DNA of 64,000 nt from Trochalopteron elliotii (Eukaryota > Chordata > Aves > Passeriformes > Leiothrichidae), in NCBI GenBank assembly GCA_024734555.1, contig JANPWX010000172.1, forward strand, positions 3,096,886-3,160,885. The letters are read 5' to 3'. The position numbers and the translations under genes are program-made. Positions 1-11,300 of the stretch are shown in pieces. Each line of letters starts with the position of its first letter. Position 1 is the first letter of the stretch. The notes beneath the pieces are model-generated. The model was not told the DNA's origin. It made no database searches and saw only the letters and a list, made by a program, of their open reading frames with translations.

Positions 1-2129
1 ACTTTCTTGAAAACCATATGTGAATTTGATTTTCCACAATCGAGTGGCCATAGGGTTCTAAGAGCACATACGTAAAATACCGTGACTGGTGTAAAATAAT
101 CATTTAAAGACAAGAGTAACATACAAAGTGCAATACCAAGAACAATCATCAGTCTTCATGCCAAATGGAGAAGAAAAAGTGCTTTTCTGTGTACCTGTAC
201 TGAAAATGTTCCTAGTATCCAGAGTCACGACATTTCTCATCCTGGGCTTCCAGGGAAATGCTCATTGGCAGCATTCCATCTGATGTACAAGACTTGGATG
301 CCAACCAAACATCCTCAGAGTAATCAAACTGAAACCTTTGACAGTCACACTTCAGTAGGAACCCGGTGCATGTCTGAATGAAAATGCAGTCTGTGGGTGT
401 GCTTGGGCATTCTCAGCTGGCCCCAGTGCAAAGCAAGAAGCCATAGAAGAGCTAAGAGACACCACTAACAGAGAACAAGAGTACCTGAAGGACTATGTGG
501 CTTACAGAGTGCCAGCCTGAGAAAAGTCTGCTGCTTCAACACTAATGGTCATCAACAATCACTTGAATATACCAACTTAGCTCTCGGGTAATGGTGTTGT
601 AAGGAACAGAGCTAAGAATGGCAAAAGCTGAAATATAGGCACACCCACTCCAGCTCTTGAACTATGAAGAAATCTTCCCCTTAATCCTTCCTTAAGAAGG
701 TAAGAGTACTGAAAAACAAAGAGATTGTTTTCTACATAGGAAAAAAAAAACCTCAGAAGACACAGTTCAAAGAGGTGAAATACTGTAAAGGGCATAAAAG
801 GAAGCAGAAATAAAGGCAAGTGAAGCCAGGTGTTATTCATGCTTGCCTGCACAGTAGACCACCTCACTGCAATAGAAGGAGTTTTGCAAGTGGTACCAAA
901 ATCCCAGGTAGCTGCTTCCTCTGTAACCAGCCAAGAACAAGAAACAGCAGCTGGCAAGAGGGAGAAGAAAAAAAGAAAATAAAGAGAAACTTTTAACCCA
1001 CACCTGAGGGAATCGAGTCTAAGAATCTTAATTGACTCTATTAAATCTGCAGAGAACAGAGATACTGTAAATATTAGAACTAGCTTGAAAAAAGGAAGGA
1101 AAAAACCCTCCAAGGCAAAACATTCTTATTCTATCATCTCCATTGTGCCATGCAATTCAGAAGACAGAGGTTTGCCCCAGGGCTATATTAAGGGTTATGC
1201 TTTGTGGTTTACAATTTTGATATGCCATTTCTGAGGTTTCTCAAGATACCTCATGGGAGAGCAGGATTACAGAGTATGACAGAAACACTTGTTCTATTAC
1301 AGAAGTTCAAATCTGAAGAAGAACACACAGTATATTGAACTGTCAATCCATCTGCCCATTTTTTTCCTGTAAAGGGGACAAAGGAAAGCAGAGCCTTTAC
1401 TTCTTTTTTCAAGCTACATGTTGTGATTCAGTTTAATAAGCTCCATGAGGCTTTAGTAAGTTTTCAGTGTAACTAAGGAACTGCGGAATGGTGTGTCAGT
1501 TTTTATAGTGGTACACACACAGCTACATAAAACCTACCACGATGATGGTACTTGGCCTTCTGACCAAGCAGAGAAACACCTCATGAAATGGCATAACAGC
1601 CACAGGAGACAGAAAGCAGTAAGGGACCCAGCAATCCCATTCTAAAGTGCATCCTCATGCCACGCATTAGCTGGGGAATTTTAACACTTCAGCTCCAAAA
1701 ACATACACTAAAGCCATGACAGAGTGTATGAATACTTAACAAAATACTGCAAGTGTCGGCCCACTCAACAACATAGGGAAAGACCTGAGTTTAAAGAAAA
1801 GGATTTAAGACTCATGTGTAGTTTATGAACTGTACAGTGAAAGTTTAGCCTCAAAAAACCTGTTATCTAAAACAGATGTCGCCTTTGCAATGCTCAATTT
1901 ATGATAAATTGTTTTAATATTTATACCTAGCACAGGCACTGCAATAAATCAGACAAGGGCAAAATATAACGAGCATTCCAAGGCACAGAAATTACACGCT
2001 CCCGGCTCTGTGAGACCCGTTTGTTTGGAAAGCTAGGGGAATAAATCTCCAACGGTGTTTTTCTTCACTGGCCGCCTCACGAACTACGAAGCCAAAAAGC
2101 GAAAACCAAATTATTATCGGCCACAGCGA
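1..2129. other. non-coding flank or intron, no gene seen
   Basis: I see no repeat of a known family, no RNA gene and no convincing exon here. The + strand is rich in A and C with short A-runs (for example near 743), as across the whole left half. If the candidate first exon at 2305-2433 is real, this stretch would be its first intron. The open frame on the minus strand at 577-1113 is long but low-complexity and leucine/phenylalanine rich, which A-rich antisense DNA produces by chance. Confidence 0.5.
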
Positions 2130-2360
2130 AACGCTGGGGGTTAGCAGCAGGGAAGCGAGAGAGCTCCCGGCTTTGGGCGCGGAGCGGGAGCTGCCCGCGG
2201 CCGCCACGCGGGGGCGCCCCGGGCAAGGGCCGCGGAGGGAAATGAGGGAAGCGCGGGCAGGGAAAGGGACACAGGTGAGCCGAGAACCGCGACACGCCGC
2301 TCACCAGGCGGTACTGCTCGAGGGTCACTCCGCTGAGGACACTAAGTTGGGACGAGCTGC
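2130..2360. promoter_or_regulatory. small GC/CpG-rich patch, possible promoter
   Basis: A local island of high GC with many CpG dinucleotides (densest at 2165-2320, including a run of GC-box-like and CGCGGG-type words) sits in otherwise AT-rich DNA. It overlaps a strong minus-strand splice donor (reads CTG|GTGAGC) at the end of a candidate first coding exon. This arrangement, ATG exon then CpG-rich start of intron 1, is typical of a vertebrate promoter for a gene running left out of the window. It could also be a GC-rich exon border without promoter activity. Confidence 0.45.
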
Positions 2361-2433
2361 CTCCTAAGAAGGCAGTGACGCACCGTGTTAAGTTTAACAA
2401 GCTTGTTTTGCTGTCAAGAGGCTCCACCTCCAT
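2305..2433 (-). CDS. candidate first coding exon, unknown protein
   Basis: On the minus strand an ATG at 2433 in good Kozak context (GGGGATGG) opens 43 codons that end exactly at a strong donor, CTG|GTGAGC, in phase 0. The peptide starts MEVEPLDSKTSLLNL and contains a small-residue stretch FLGGSSSQLSVLSG. The frame is also open upstream for about 30 codons to a TAG near 2516, so the ATG choice is a judgement. The CpG-rich patch directly downstream supports a promoter-proximal exon. I did not recognise the protein. If real, the rest of the gene lies left of the window. It might alternatively be an internal or UTR exon of the minus-strand gene whose other candidates lie to the right. Confidence 0.35.
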
Positions 2434-2570
2434 CCCCACCGCTCCATAGAAGTTCAGAGGCTGCCAAGGACTGTCGAGTGGGGCAGCTTTGGCACCACGT
2501 GCTGCAGGGCGAGGCTACAGCTATGGATCAGCACATTAAATAATGTGAGCTGGAAAGAAACTTGTTACAG

Positions 2571-2688
2571 TATATGGTGCTAATAACACCAAGGTGGTGG
2601 GTTCAATCCCCATAGGGCCCATGCATTTAAGAGCTGGACTTGATGATCCTTGAGGGTCCCTTCCAGCTCAGAATGCTCTGTGGGTCTG
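2571..2688 (+). mobile_element. tRNA-Ile/CR1-tailed SINE (TguSINE1-like), 5' truncated
   Basis: The first half matches the anticodon arm and T arm of tRNA-Ile(AAU): GTGCTAATAACACCAAGG followed by the B-box-like GGTTCAATCC. The second half matches the 3' end shared with CR1 elements: GGACTTGATGATCCTTGAGG, GTCCCTTCCAGCTCAGAA and a CTCTGTG end. The A-box portion of the tRNA head is missing, so this copy is 5' truncated and should be inactive. The chimera of tRNA-Ile and CR1 tail is described in passerine birds as TguSINE1. The family assignment is from memory of that architecture, not from alignment. Confidence 0.85.
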
Positions 2689-2882
2689 CATTTGTAAAAG
2701 AGGTAAAACACTAGTTTCTGCCTGAAACATCCTGCTGGTAAAGACAGCAGGTACCCAAGCAGGAAAGCAGAGCCTTCACCTCCCCAGACCAAAGGGGATC
2801 TGAACTATTTCACATCGAGGAATAAAGGGTGCCACAACTGCGCTGAAATGTTGTTTCCGACAAGCTGGACTCTGGGTAAGAA

Positions 2883-2909
2883 AGTGGGTAGCTTCCCATG
2901 CTACCCACT
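2883..2909. repeat. perfect 10-bp inverted repeat, 7-nt loop
   Basis: AGTGGGTAGC at 2883-2892 is followed after TTCCCAT by its exact reverse complement GCTACCCACT at 2900-2909. It may form a small hairpin in single-stranded DNA or RNA. No function is implied by its context, which is unannotated DNA between the SINE and an open stretch. Confidence 0.7.
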
Positions 2910-4364
2910 GGGCACAGAGGGTCAGAAAAAAAATGGAGAGTAATCAGAATGGAAAAAATTGCCTGACACAGCTTCAGAAGCCACCAGTAATTTGAAGAAG
3001 TTTCTCACTTTTCAGTTGTGTCATCACAACCCTGGAGAAGGCCAAGCCAGCCTTGCTTTTGGGTCACATACTATCTTTACTGGGCATTTGCAACAGGACC
3101 TACAGTCCAGACAGCCACAGAGCCACAGCAAGCAGGGGGAGCTCCTAGCTTTTAAATGTAAGGATTTTCTGTTTTACTTTTAACAGTTCCCTTAAACAGA
3201 TTTCTACTGGCAATATTCCAAAACCAGCTTAAAAAAATAATTAAGAAATCCAGACACAAACAGAACACCACCATCCCCCAACAAAAAAGGGCTTACATGC
3301 TGTTGGAAGGCACACTGACAGGGACTTTAATAAGCAGGGACTTCATGTTCTAGGTGTAATTTGCAATGGCCTTTCTCAATGACAACCCAAAAGAGTGCAG
3401 AAAGATCAGAATAAAAGCAGCAATGAAGTCAGAGCACTGAAGATTTCCCTACAGTTCAGTTTTCTCCAGCCCACTTGCATAGTTCTGCAACTCCTCTCAT
3501 CATTCTGCTCTACACAAGTGGCAGCAACAATGAGCCACCAGCTGAATGAACCAGAGCACTAATTTTGGCTCTATTCATCTAAAAAATCCCCCAAAATTGA
3601 AGTCTACATTCCATTTGTTATCTGTGCCATTTAACCACTGAGGATTCTCTACCATAGGGCAGTGTTTTAGAGACAAGCCTGTGCTTCAGGTAACATTTGC
3701 TGCAGAGCAACTCAGTTTAAAATGTGAGCAGCCTGCCTGAGGAAGCAGAGGTGCCACAGCTGACGTGTCACCTTGATAGTTCACTGTCTGCTGGTGCCAT
3801 GGGGACTGAAGAGGGCACTGTGCTTCTGGCTGCTTTTGGCATCACCACAGGTACACCAACACCAACAAAACTGAGATCCACTTGCAAAAAAATTGAAACA
3901 GACACCAGACATGGGAGAGTATAATCAGAATGAAGTCAGAAAAAAAAATCTCTGTCTAAAAGTAAAACCTGTTAAAGTAAGTAATTTTTATGAGACTGCA
4001 GGTGTTGCTGTATTACATTATTTGGTAGACCAAGCAGGCGGTGTGTTTTGTGCCAGGCCACCACCAGTTCGAACACTTCCATTTAGAACAAGAGGTAGTG
4101 TCAAAGTTTGGCAATTCCTTGAGACTGGTATTTTTTGCTTTTGCATTCAGAATTAGCAGCCAAAGGCAGCCCCAGGTGCAGACACCGAGAGGTCTGAGGG
4201 ATGTTTTAAGGCAAGAGGTACAATACACTAAAAGATCATCTTCACCAATTTAGACAGCTACTTTGGTTTGGATACTACCATAATAACCTCACCTGAACTC
4301 AGTGTTCCCTTTGAGGAATGTGGGCCTACAATGACTTTCTTCCAATATAAAGGACTGAGTGATC
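2910..4364. other. no gene seen
   Basis: This stretch is A-rich on the + strand with no repeat that I recognise. Short overlapping open frames occur on both strands, but none is bounded by a good splice acceptor and donor pair. If the block at 4417-4974 is a terminal exon, part of this would be its 3' UTR. I found no clear minus-strand AATAAA signal close to it. Confidence 0.4.
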
Positions 4365-4416
4365 TTAGTCTGTGATGATCCAGTGGGGACAGCTTGAAGA
4401 GAGGCAGCTGACATAC

Positions 4417-4974
4417 TTGCCCAACACCAGGCAACCTGCAAGCCAATCCTCACAGCATCCCAATCTCCTAGGTGCCTTAGAGCTCACTGGCTCTTTCCAG
4501 GCACAGCACAGGTCAGGAAGCCCTACCAGCCTAACAGGTACTTTTCTTGCCTTCACAAGATCCCAAACTTGGTCCCCAGAGGCAGCAAGCAGCCTAGAGA
4601 GGGAGATGTCATCTCTGCAACTCTGCAATTCAGCTCTGCAACTTTGGATACAATCATCCTTAGAAGGTCTGTAAGAGGTATCTGTGCCAAAGACTTGGCG
4701 ATTACAGAGGTCTGGCCCAGAGAAGGTGTAGAAACCAGGAGTCAGGAGAGAGGACACAGAGTGACAAGCTCCACCAACAGCTTCCTGGGACCTGGCCCTT
4801 CTGGGCTGTAGCACAATTTTTGCAGAGTCAATCCAGAAGTAAACACCATCAAAAGGAGATACTCTGACAGGACAGGTTTTCAGTTCAAGGTTTGAGGCCC
4901 CAGCTAGCTCTGTTTCAGAGGCAGTTAATACACGTGGCACAGCTGGCAGTTTAGCAGATACTCTCCTTAAACAT
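4417..4974 (-). CDS. candidate large coding exon, unknown protein
   Basis: The minus strand is open without a stop from beyond 4974 to 4365, over 200 codons. That is unlikely by chance in this base composition. The open block starts just after a very good acceptor, a pyrimidine tract TTTTCTCTCTTTGGG ending TTTTCAG, at 4974. It can end at a donor reading CAA|GTATGT at 4417, or run on to a TAA at 4365-4367 as a last exon. Near the start the peptide reads ELAGASNLELKTCP, then SPFDGVYFWIDSAKIV. It is rich in Ser, Leu and Cys with no recognised domain. It begins one nucleotide into a codon, so the preceding exon should end in phase 2, which the 7.6 kb exon does not. At least one linking exon is therefore missing, or this belongs to another transcript. 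Confidence 0.45.
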
Positions 4975-7558
4975 CTGAAAACTAGCCCAAAGAGAGAAAA
5001 GTTTATGTGGCTAGTTAAGGGACAGAAAGTCATGGTGCCAACTCAGAAGACTCCCACATGTCTGAGATCAGGGTCTCCTATATATTCTCATACATAAGAA
5101 CTAGATTCCATAGTGAGGATTGTTTGCATTTTTCTGCTGGGCTGGAGATGGAAGTACAACTGAGTAGTTGAAATTTCAGTGACACGAGAGTCGTGCCAGC
5201 TCCAACACTAACTATTTCAATAATCCTCTTTTTCCCAGTTCATTCACGAGGCACACAAATAGTTGGTTGCAGAGGGAACAAAAAACCTTGACTCATCATC
5301 ACCCTAACCAAGCATTAGAAAATGAGACAGTACAGTCATGAGATGATGTCAGGCATAGTGCTGGGGTTCAGTTCATTTCCACAGCCAAGATCAGAAGAAA
5401 AAACATTAAACATTCTTTGTCCCATAGCATAGTGGTATGCATCAAAACACAGGGAGCAGCCAGTCCAGAATCCAGAAGGATATACAGGAGACAAGCTGCT
5501 GGATTAGGCCTACTCTTGCTTCTGTTCCTCAAAGTGATCATCATCATTGACTAGACACTGTACTGGGGCCTCCAGCCACAGAGCATGTGTCCCACCCCTC
5601 AAAGCCTGGACATTTGCAGTAACTGCTGCATTTGTAGGGACACATATTCTGTGAAGGAATTCTGGTTTGTCATTCAGTCTCACCCTTCATGTTTCTGCCA
5701 TCCTTTCACACACCAGGACTAACAGTGCAACTCAAGTGCATCACCAAGGCAGGAGGGACAGAGAGAACTGTCCCTCTGCACCAAGGCAGAGGCAGGGCAG
5801 GCAGCAGCCCTCCTCATGCAAGAGAGCTCCCAAAAGAGCAAGTAATTGAAAAGGCTGCTTTTTCTGCTACATGGGTATGAAAATACAATTCTTACACACA
5901 TGCTAGGGAGTACTTCACATTTGCAGTATGCTTTCAGACAACCTCATATAGGAAATCAATATAAAAATACTGTTAAATAATCATTTTCATAGCAGGGTGC
6001 CCAAAATCACTCTCTTGGAAATACAGCAAGAGAATGACAAATAACGATTTAGCAATATCAAGTTCAGCAACCACCTCAACCTCTTTGTTCCTCTTAGAAA
6101 AGAAGTTCAGATTATAATTTGAGCTCCAACAAAGGAACAAATATTATGATGTTGACTTAACATAGCATTATGTCATAAAGCACACACACATCTAGCATTA
6201 AAACTTAAGTTGGCAAAATATACTTTTGAATGAAACTGAAAAAATGAAGTTTTGAGTAATATCTTAGGAAGCCAAAATCAAATACAAATCAGTGATTGAA
6301 TACAGTAAACACCCAGTGAACAGTCTTTTGCAATTTCATGAAGACAGAACAAAAAGTCCTTTCTGTCCATTCCTCTTCTTGTTTGAGCCTAGTCTCAGTA
6401 CTCATGTACAAATTATCAGCCATTTTCAAAAACTTGTGCTGCCTTCTGAGGAAAAAGCTGCAGTGTCACAAGAAGTCCAAGAAGATTATTAAAACCTATC
6501 AACTGAACATTACTAGAAGTGATATAATTTTCTTTGTCATCTCATCCACAGATGGAATTCCATCATTATAATGAAGCCAACATAACTGCCTTCAATAACC
6601 AGCCTTCTTCCTCTCCCATAAACGGAAGACCTTGGTGAAGCACAACATGGCTGTGGTATTAAATAATGTACACAACAGCTTTGGAGAGGTCAGCTCTAGG
6701 TTTTACTGAGATTTAAAGTTCTCTTTTCTTTCAGCACACCCCGAAGTAGTCATGAAGATGAATTCTACATACTTCTATTTCTAGCAGAAATATTGATGTT
6801 GTCCCATCAGAGTTTGGGAGGGTAAACTGTGTCTTTTCATTTTATGGGGACCGAAGTTGGAAATCCTTTGCTTTCATGTTAGACTGTGTTGCAACCATTC
6901 AAACAAAATATGCTGGATATCCTGAGCTGTACACAGTTCCAGGATATATTTGAATTGCTGTCAACAATTAAACACTAAGTAATATGAATATCCACTTTTA
7001 GGGCTACACAATGATGTTTACCTCCAGTGAAGAGGCTTAACATAATAGAATACTCTGATAAAATACAAAGATTGGATACTCATAAAAAATATTTTTAAAA
7101 AATTGCTTCCCCCACATTTAAAGTTATAGTAAATCCAATAGGTCATTACTCCTAAAACCTGATGAATGCAGTAAACATTCAAGACTAATTTCTTCCACTG
7201 GATTAGGAGTCCCCTTTGGCTATCCACTGCTGCTGTGCTTTTATTCATTCTGTGATAGGATACCCACAAAAGAAGTTAGCCTTACTAAAATCATGTAAAT
7301 TTCTGACTGACAGCAGGTAGCAACTGAGCCATCACTGGAAACTCCCATGAAGGAGATGCCTACAAACACTGGGAAATTTAACACAATGAACACAATTACA
7401 CATCAGTCCCTGGGAGAAAGTCAATCCTTAGCATTACTTGACAGTAAGCAACCTCAATAGTACAAGGAGAGTTCTTTGAAACTAAAACAAAGCAGCAAGT
7501 AATAAAATAAATGGCTCTACAAGTATATAGTAATATACAGGCAGTAAAACACACGTAC
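4975..7558. other. intron-like stretch, no feature assigned
   Basis: AT-rich DNA, A-rich on the + strand, with no recognised repeat family. I looked for minus-strand exons linking the 7.6 kb and 5.0 kb candidates. I found only weak pairs, such as 57 nt near 7022-7078 whose phase does not fit. Confidence 0.4.
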
Positions 7559-7672
7559 CAAGTCCTGGGCTTCCTTCATGAAGGTAATGCACAGGGAACA
7601 CATCAGTGAAAGCAGTGGTCTGTACTCAGGAAAAGTGCTATAAAGAGGTTCAGAGATTGTACTTAGATCAAC
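7559..7672 (-). CDS. candidate internal coding exon (38 codons)
   Basis: On the minus strand a textbook acceptor (long T tract then AAG) at 7673 is followed by 114 nt, open in only one frame, to a donor reading TTG|GTACGT. The exon is phase 0 at both ends. The peptide begins VDLSTISEPLYSTF and ends ITFMKEAQDL, and has the alternating hydrophobic pattern of alpha-helical (possibly HEAT-like) proteins. The previous candidate exon at 9576-9704 also ends in phase 0, so the two join without a frameshift. The protein was not recognised. Confidence 0.5.
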
Positions 7673-9575
7673 CTTAAAAAAAAAAAATTGGACAGAGAAA
7701 TTTTACTACTAATATAAAAATTAAGAGGTGAACTAGTAAGCTCACCTTCTTAATGAGACTCTGCTGGGTGAAGTAACCTATCTAAAGAGGAAGATTACAA
7801 CACAATTTGCATTGGTGCATCCATTATTAGGTTATTCTCTCCCTTCCCAGAAAAGCAGTGGGCAACAGACAAACTGAAGTATGACAAAAAATACAGTCCA
7901 GGACCCAGAGTAAAAGCTTGCATGTAGAATTATTAGACAAGAACATTTTTCGTGCACTTCTATGACTGCAAAATCAGACAGTGCTTCCATCTCTAGTATA
8001 ACACATTTCAGGGATAAAGCAAAACAAAATCCCACACCTGTGAACTGAAGTATAAATGAGTCATAAGCATCCACTTAGCACAAGCTAGCAGTACACCATG
8101 ACCTTTCACTACATAACTACATCCAACAGATCATAGATTCAAAGGACAGCATCCCAAAAGGCAAGTGCATGTGCTTCTTGAGCACCATACATAAAACATG
8201 GGAGCAGTGGAAGGTATCAAAGTTTCCTGGAAAAAAACAGTCACTTAAAGTAATACTTGAACAGAACTACTAGGCACTTTTGCCAAGTGAAGGGTTCTGC
8301 TTTTTGTTATGCATCCCACCTGAGACCCTGGCCACACCTTGAGGCTCTAAGGTTTCCTACAGGGAGATAGCCATTTACAGGAAGTTTGATGCTGACAGCT
8401 CTAAGTGCATTCAGTCTCCACCAAAACTTCATACTAAGAAAGGCACATGAAGTTATGCCTTGAAGAGAGAGGAAACAGGACTGAGACACACGAGGTCTCA
8501 CCTGTGCATGCACAACCAAATTCCGTAGCAGAGTCCTCCTTACTCTGTTCAGATTTGCTCAGTTTCCTTCCTAGAGTCAGAGGCTCCAAAAGCTGCTGAA
8601 GAAATGCATGTTCAAAGCTACCAACACTTGAAAATTAGGAGTATGCAAATGAGAATTAGCTGCCTGAGCTCTCTTTCCAACCACACTGCACCCCAGAGGC
8701 AAATATTTTATTAATTTTTTTAAGACACATAAAATGAGTTGTGAGAAAAAGCTATTTTAATCGGTATTTTCCAGTAAGGAACGCAACAGGTGCCAAGAAC
8801 TGAAGGAAACCCACATCTGCTCCACTGTGACCATAGGCCCTGCCTGATCAGATTTTGTAATATGTATTTTGCACATGCATGGATTACTTAGAATCTGAGG
8901 AATGCAGCCCATACCACTGGGAGACCATAAAAATATAAGGAATCTGCAGTCTTTCCTGCAGCATGATCTGGAATGCCTGTACTGTTTAAGCAATGCTACA
9001 ATAATAGCAGCCCCAAAACTACTGTCAGTATGATTAATTTCAGTAGTTTTCTTACCCGGAAAGCTGCAGGTTTTATACACCACACTGACACTTTTAGCTC
9101 TGCATACAGGGTAGAAGCCCACCTGCCTACTTCACTTGGCCTTGCAGGTGGAAAGACAAGAATAACCACTGCTTTTTGGGAGGCATTGAAAGGGGATAAT
9201 ATCAGGCCAGCCCTCTTCCTGGGTTTGCAGAAGTTTGGGTGCCCAGGGATGCTCGTGAGCTACTGATGTGAATAACAGCTGCTATCTTTGTCTAGAGAGC
9301 TCACCAGCCTCAGACTGACTGCCCTGAGCACAGCTTTGGGGTACATTAAGTGAGGAGGACCATAAATCTACAGTAAAATTGTACTGTGCCTGGTTCAGCA
9401 GGGTGGGGAGGCAAGAGAGCCTCTTTGGCCTTGGAAGGAGCTACATTCCTTCAACTGCCTTGCAGCAAGTTTCAGGGGATCGCCACATTTATATGCACCA
9501 CACAGATAATGCACTTGAAATGCTTTGGGACTGATATGAATAGGAACTATTCTTCCCTTTAATTAGCATTTTTAC

Positions 9576-9704
9576 CAGATGAACACTGCTGTGAAGTGCC
9601 AAGCTGTGGAGTCCTCCTACAAGTTCCAAAAGATACACAACAGACAGCCAGAGCGTATCCAAAATCGGAAGATTTCCTTTTGCAGCTACAATTCGTTTTG
9701 CCCA
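9576..9704 (-). CDS. candidate internal coding exon (43 codons)
   Basis: Minus strand. The acceptor reads TTATTTTCATTCAAG and the donor CTG|GTAAAA. The 129-nt exon is phase 0 at both ends. The peptide starts WAKRIVAAKGN, then has a strongly hydrophobic helix-like stretch LDTLWLSVVYLLELVGG. A second frame is also open through this exon (about 44 codons), so the frame choice rests on phase agreement with the neighbours at 10436-10461 and 7559-7672. No family was recognised; the hydrophobic stretch could be a buried helix or a membrane segment. Confidence 0.4.
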
Positions 9705-10435
9705 CTTGAATGAAAATAACACAGTTATCAAAATGATCACCCAAGATAAGGACAAAACCAGTGTACTACACAAACCCCGAGAGGTCACACACAAAACTGC
9801 TGAATTCTTGGGCAGTTGCATGATGTTCTTTGAATGGTGACCAACATTACAAACATTGACCACAGAAAAAGAAATGCATTAGTGTACTTCCAAAGAGACA
9901 GCTTATCATAAGAAGATACAGAATTTATGGGTTTTTTAAAAAGTCAAACAGCTGATCCTACCTCTGATGCCACACACAAAAAGTAGTCATGGGTGACTGT
10001 TAGACAATTTACAAGAGAATTTCTCCAAAACTTCACCTTAAGTTATAACCAGTAGGAAAAGTATAAATCTAGAAATATAGTAGAGATGTAAGTTATACTG
10101 TTTGGGTGTTGGTGTTCTTATATTACCAGATGAATTGCCAATAGAAAGACAGTATGGATTAAGGGAAAAAAAATACAAAAACATTGGCTTGTTTCCTAGC
10201 AACAGCTCAGCTAAAATTACTTAACATTTCTACTCAATCAAATGTAAATTTGACTATGTTATCCCTTAAATGTTGATTATAACAGGCCTTTTCAAATGCA
10301 AATTCAGTGTGTAAAGTGAATGTAAACGTTGACAAAGCTGACACCAAAATCTCCTGATTAACATCATTTGCATGTACACAGCAACATTATTACAAACCCT
10401 CTAAAGACAGAAGGAAATGAGAATTGGAGAATCAC

Positions 10436-10461
10436 CTTCTGCATTATCTCATTCTTTCCTG
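10436..10461 (-). CDS. candidate 26-nt micro-exon
   Basis: Minus strand. A strong acceptor (TCTGTCTGTTTTGCTCTTAAAG) and a reasonable donor (AAG|GTGATT) bound 26 nt. It takes the single leftover base of the 11.2 kb exon, adds an alanine and then GKNEIMQK, and ends in phase 0, as the 9.6 kb exon requires. The support is phase continuity only; so short an exon can be a chance match. Confidence 0.3.
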
Positions 10462-11183
10462 CTTTAAGAGCAAAACAGACAGAAATATAAAGCCTTTTGG
10501 ATTGCATGCAAAATTCCAACAGTTTAAAAGTGCAACACAATAAGCTGTACCTGAATGCTATTCCTTGTGTTGCTAGCAAGTACAATGGGTGAAAAGCTCT
10601 GGTTTATTTCTTAGTCGCACAACTTGAGAATTACACATATAGCACAAGCAGACCGTAAAGATTGTAATACTATGTGGCCAGTGGCAGATTGCAAGTTTTC
10701 TTGCCTTTTTTACCTGCAATTCTTGCATGAGAAAAACAGGAGATGGAGAGGGGGGTAAATGATTATATGATGCTCTCAAAGTTTACAAGTTTGCTCTTCG
10801 CAACTTAATCAACTCTGGGATTAAACACCTTAGTTATGTGTGCATTCACGCAGGGCCAGATTATTTCTGCCTAAAACATGTAGAGGAGGCTTCAGAGAGG
10901 ATGTCAACACGTTTCTTCTTGTTGCAGCATTTCACAATATGGGTATTGAAGTATATTATTTTACAATAATGTGCACTACATCGGGCTGATTTACCACTAG
11001 CTACCCAAAAGTCAACGAGAAGCTGAGAACAGATGCAGTGCTCCTGCAGCACAAAGCAAGTAGCCAGACTTAAACTGAGAGTATTCTCTAGTAGAAACCA
11101 CCACCCTTCCTTCTTAATCATCTCAAGAAAGATACTGGGCTGAAACACAAGATTTTACATCTACAGACAGCATACAGACTTAC

Positions 11184-11300
11184 CTTTGGCAACAGAGATT
11201 TTATTTTCTATACTGATGCAGACAGGTACCTTGATAGCTTGCTGTGATACACACATGCCAGTCCAGCACATTGAAATGATGAGAATTTGCACAGCATCAG
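11184..11300 (-). CDS. candidate internal coding exon (39 codons)
   Basis: Minus strand. The acceptor ends CTGCTGCAG at 11301 and the donor is a near-consensus AAAG|GTAAGT at 11183. Only one of three frames is open. The peptide contains DAVQILIISMCWTGMC and ends ENKISVAK, with one base left over for the next exon. The strong donor and single open frame make this one of the better exon candidates in the left half. It is upstream of the 10.4, 9.6 and 7.6 kb candidates in transcription order. Confidence 0.45.

Noticed and set aside
8322..8480. Minus-strand segment with good acceptor (CCTCTCTCTTCAAG) and donor (CTCAG|GTGGGA)
   Set aside because: Its only open frame starts after two bases and leaves two, which fits neither the 9.6 kb exon before it nor the 7.6 kb exon after it. 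The peptide is not convincing.
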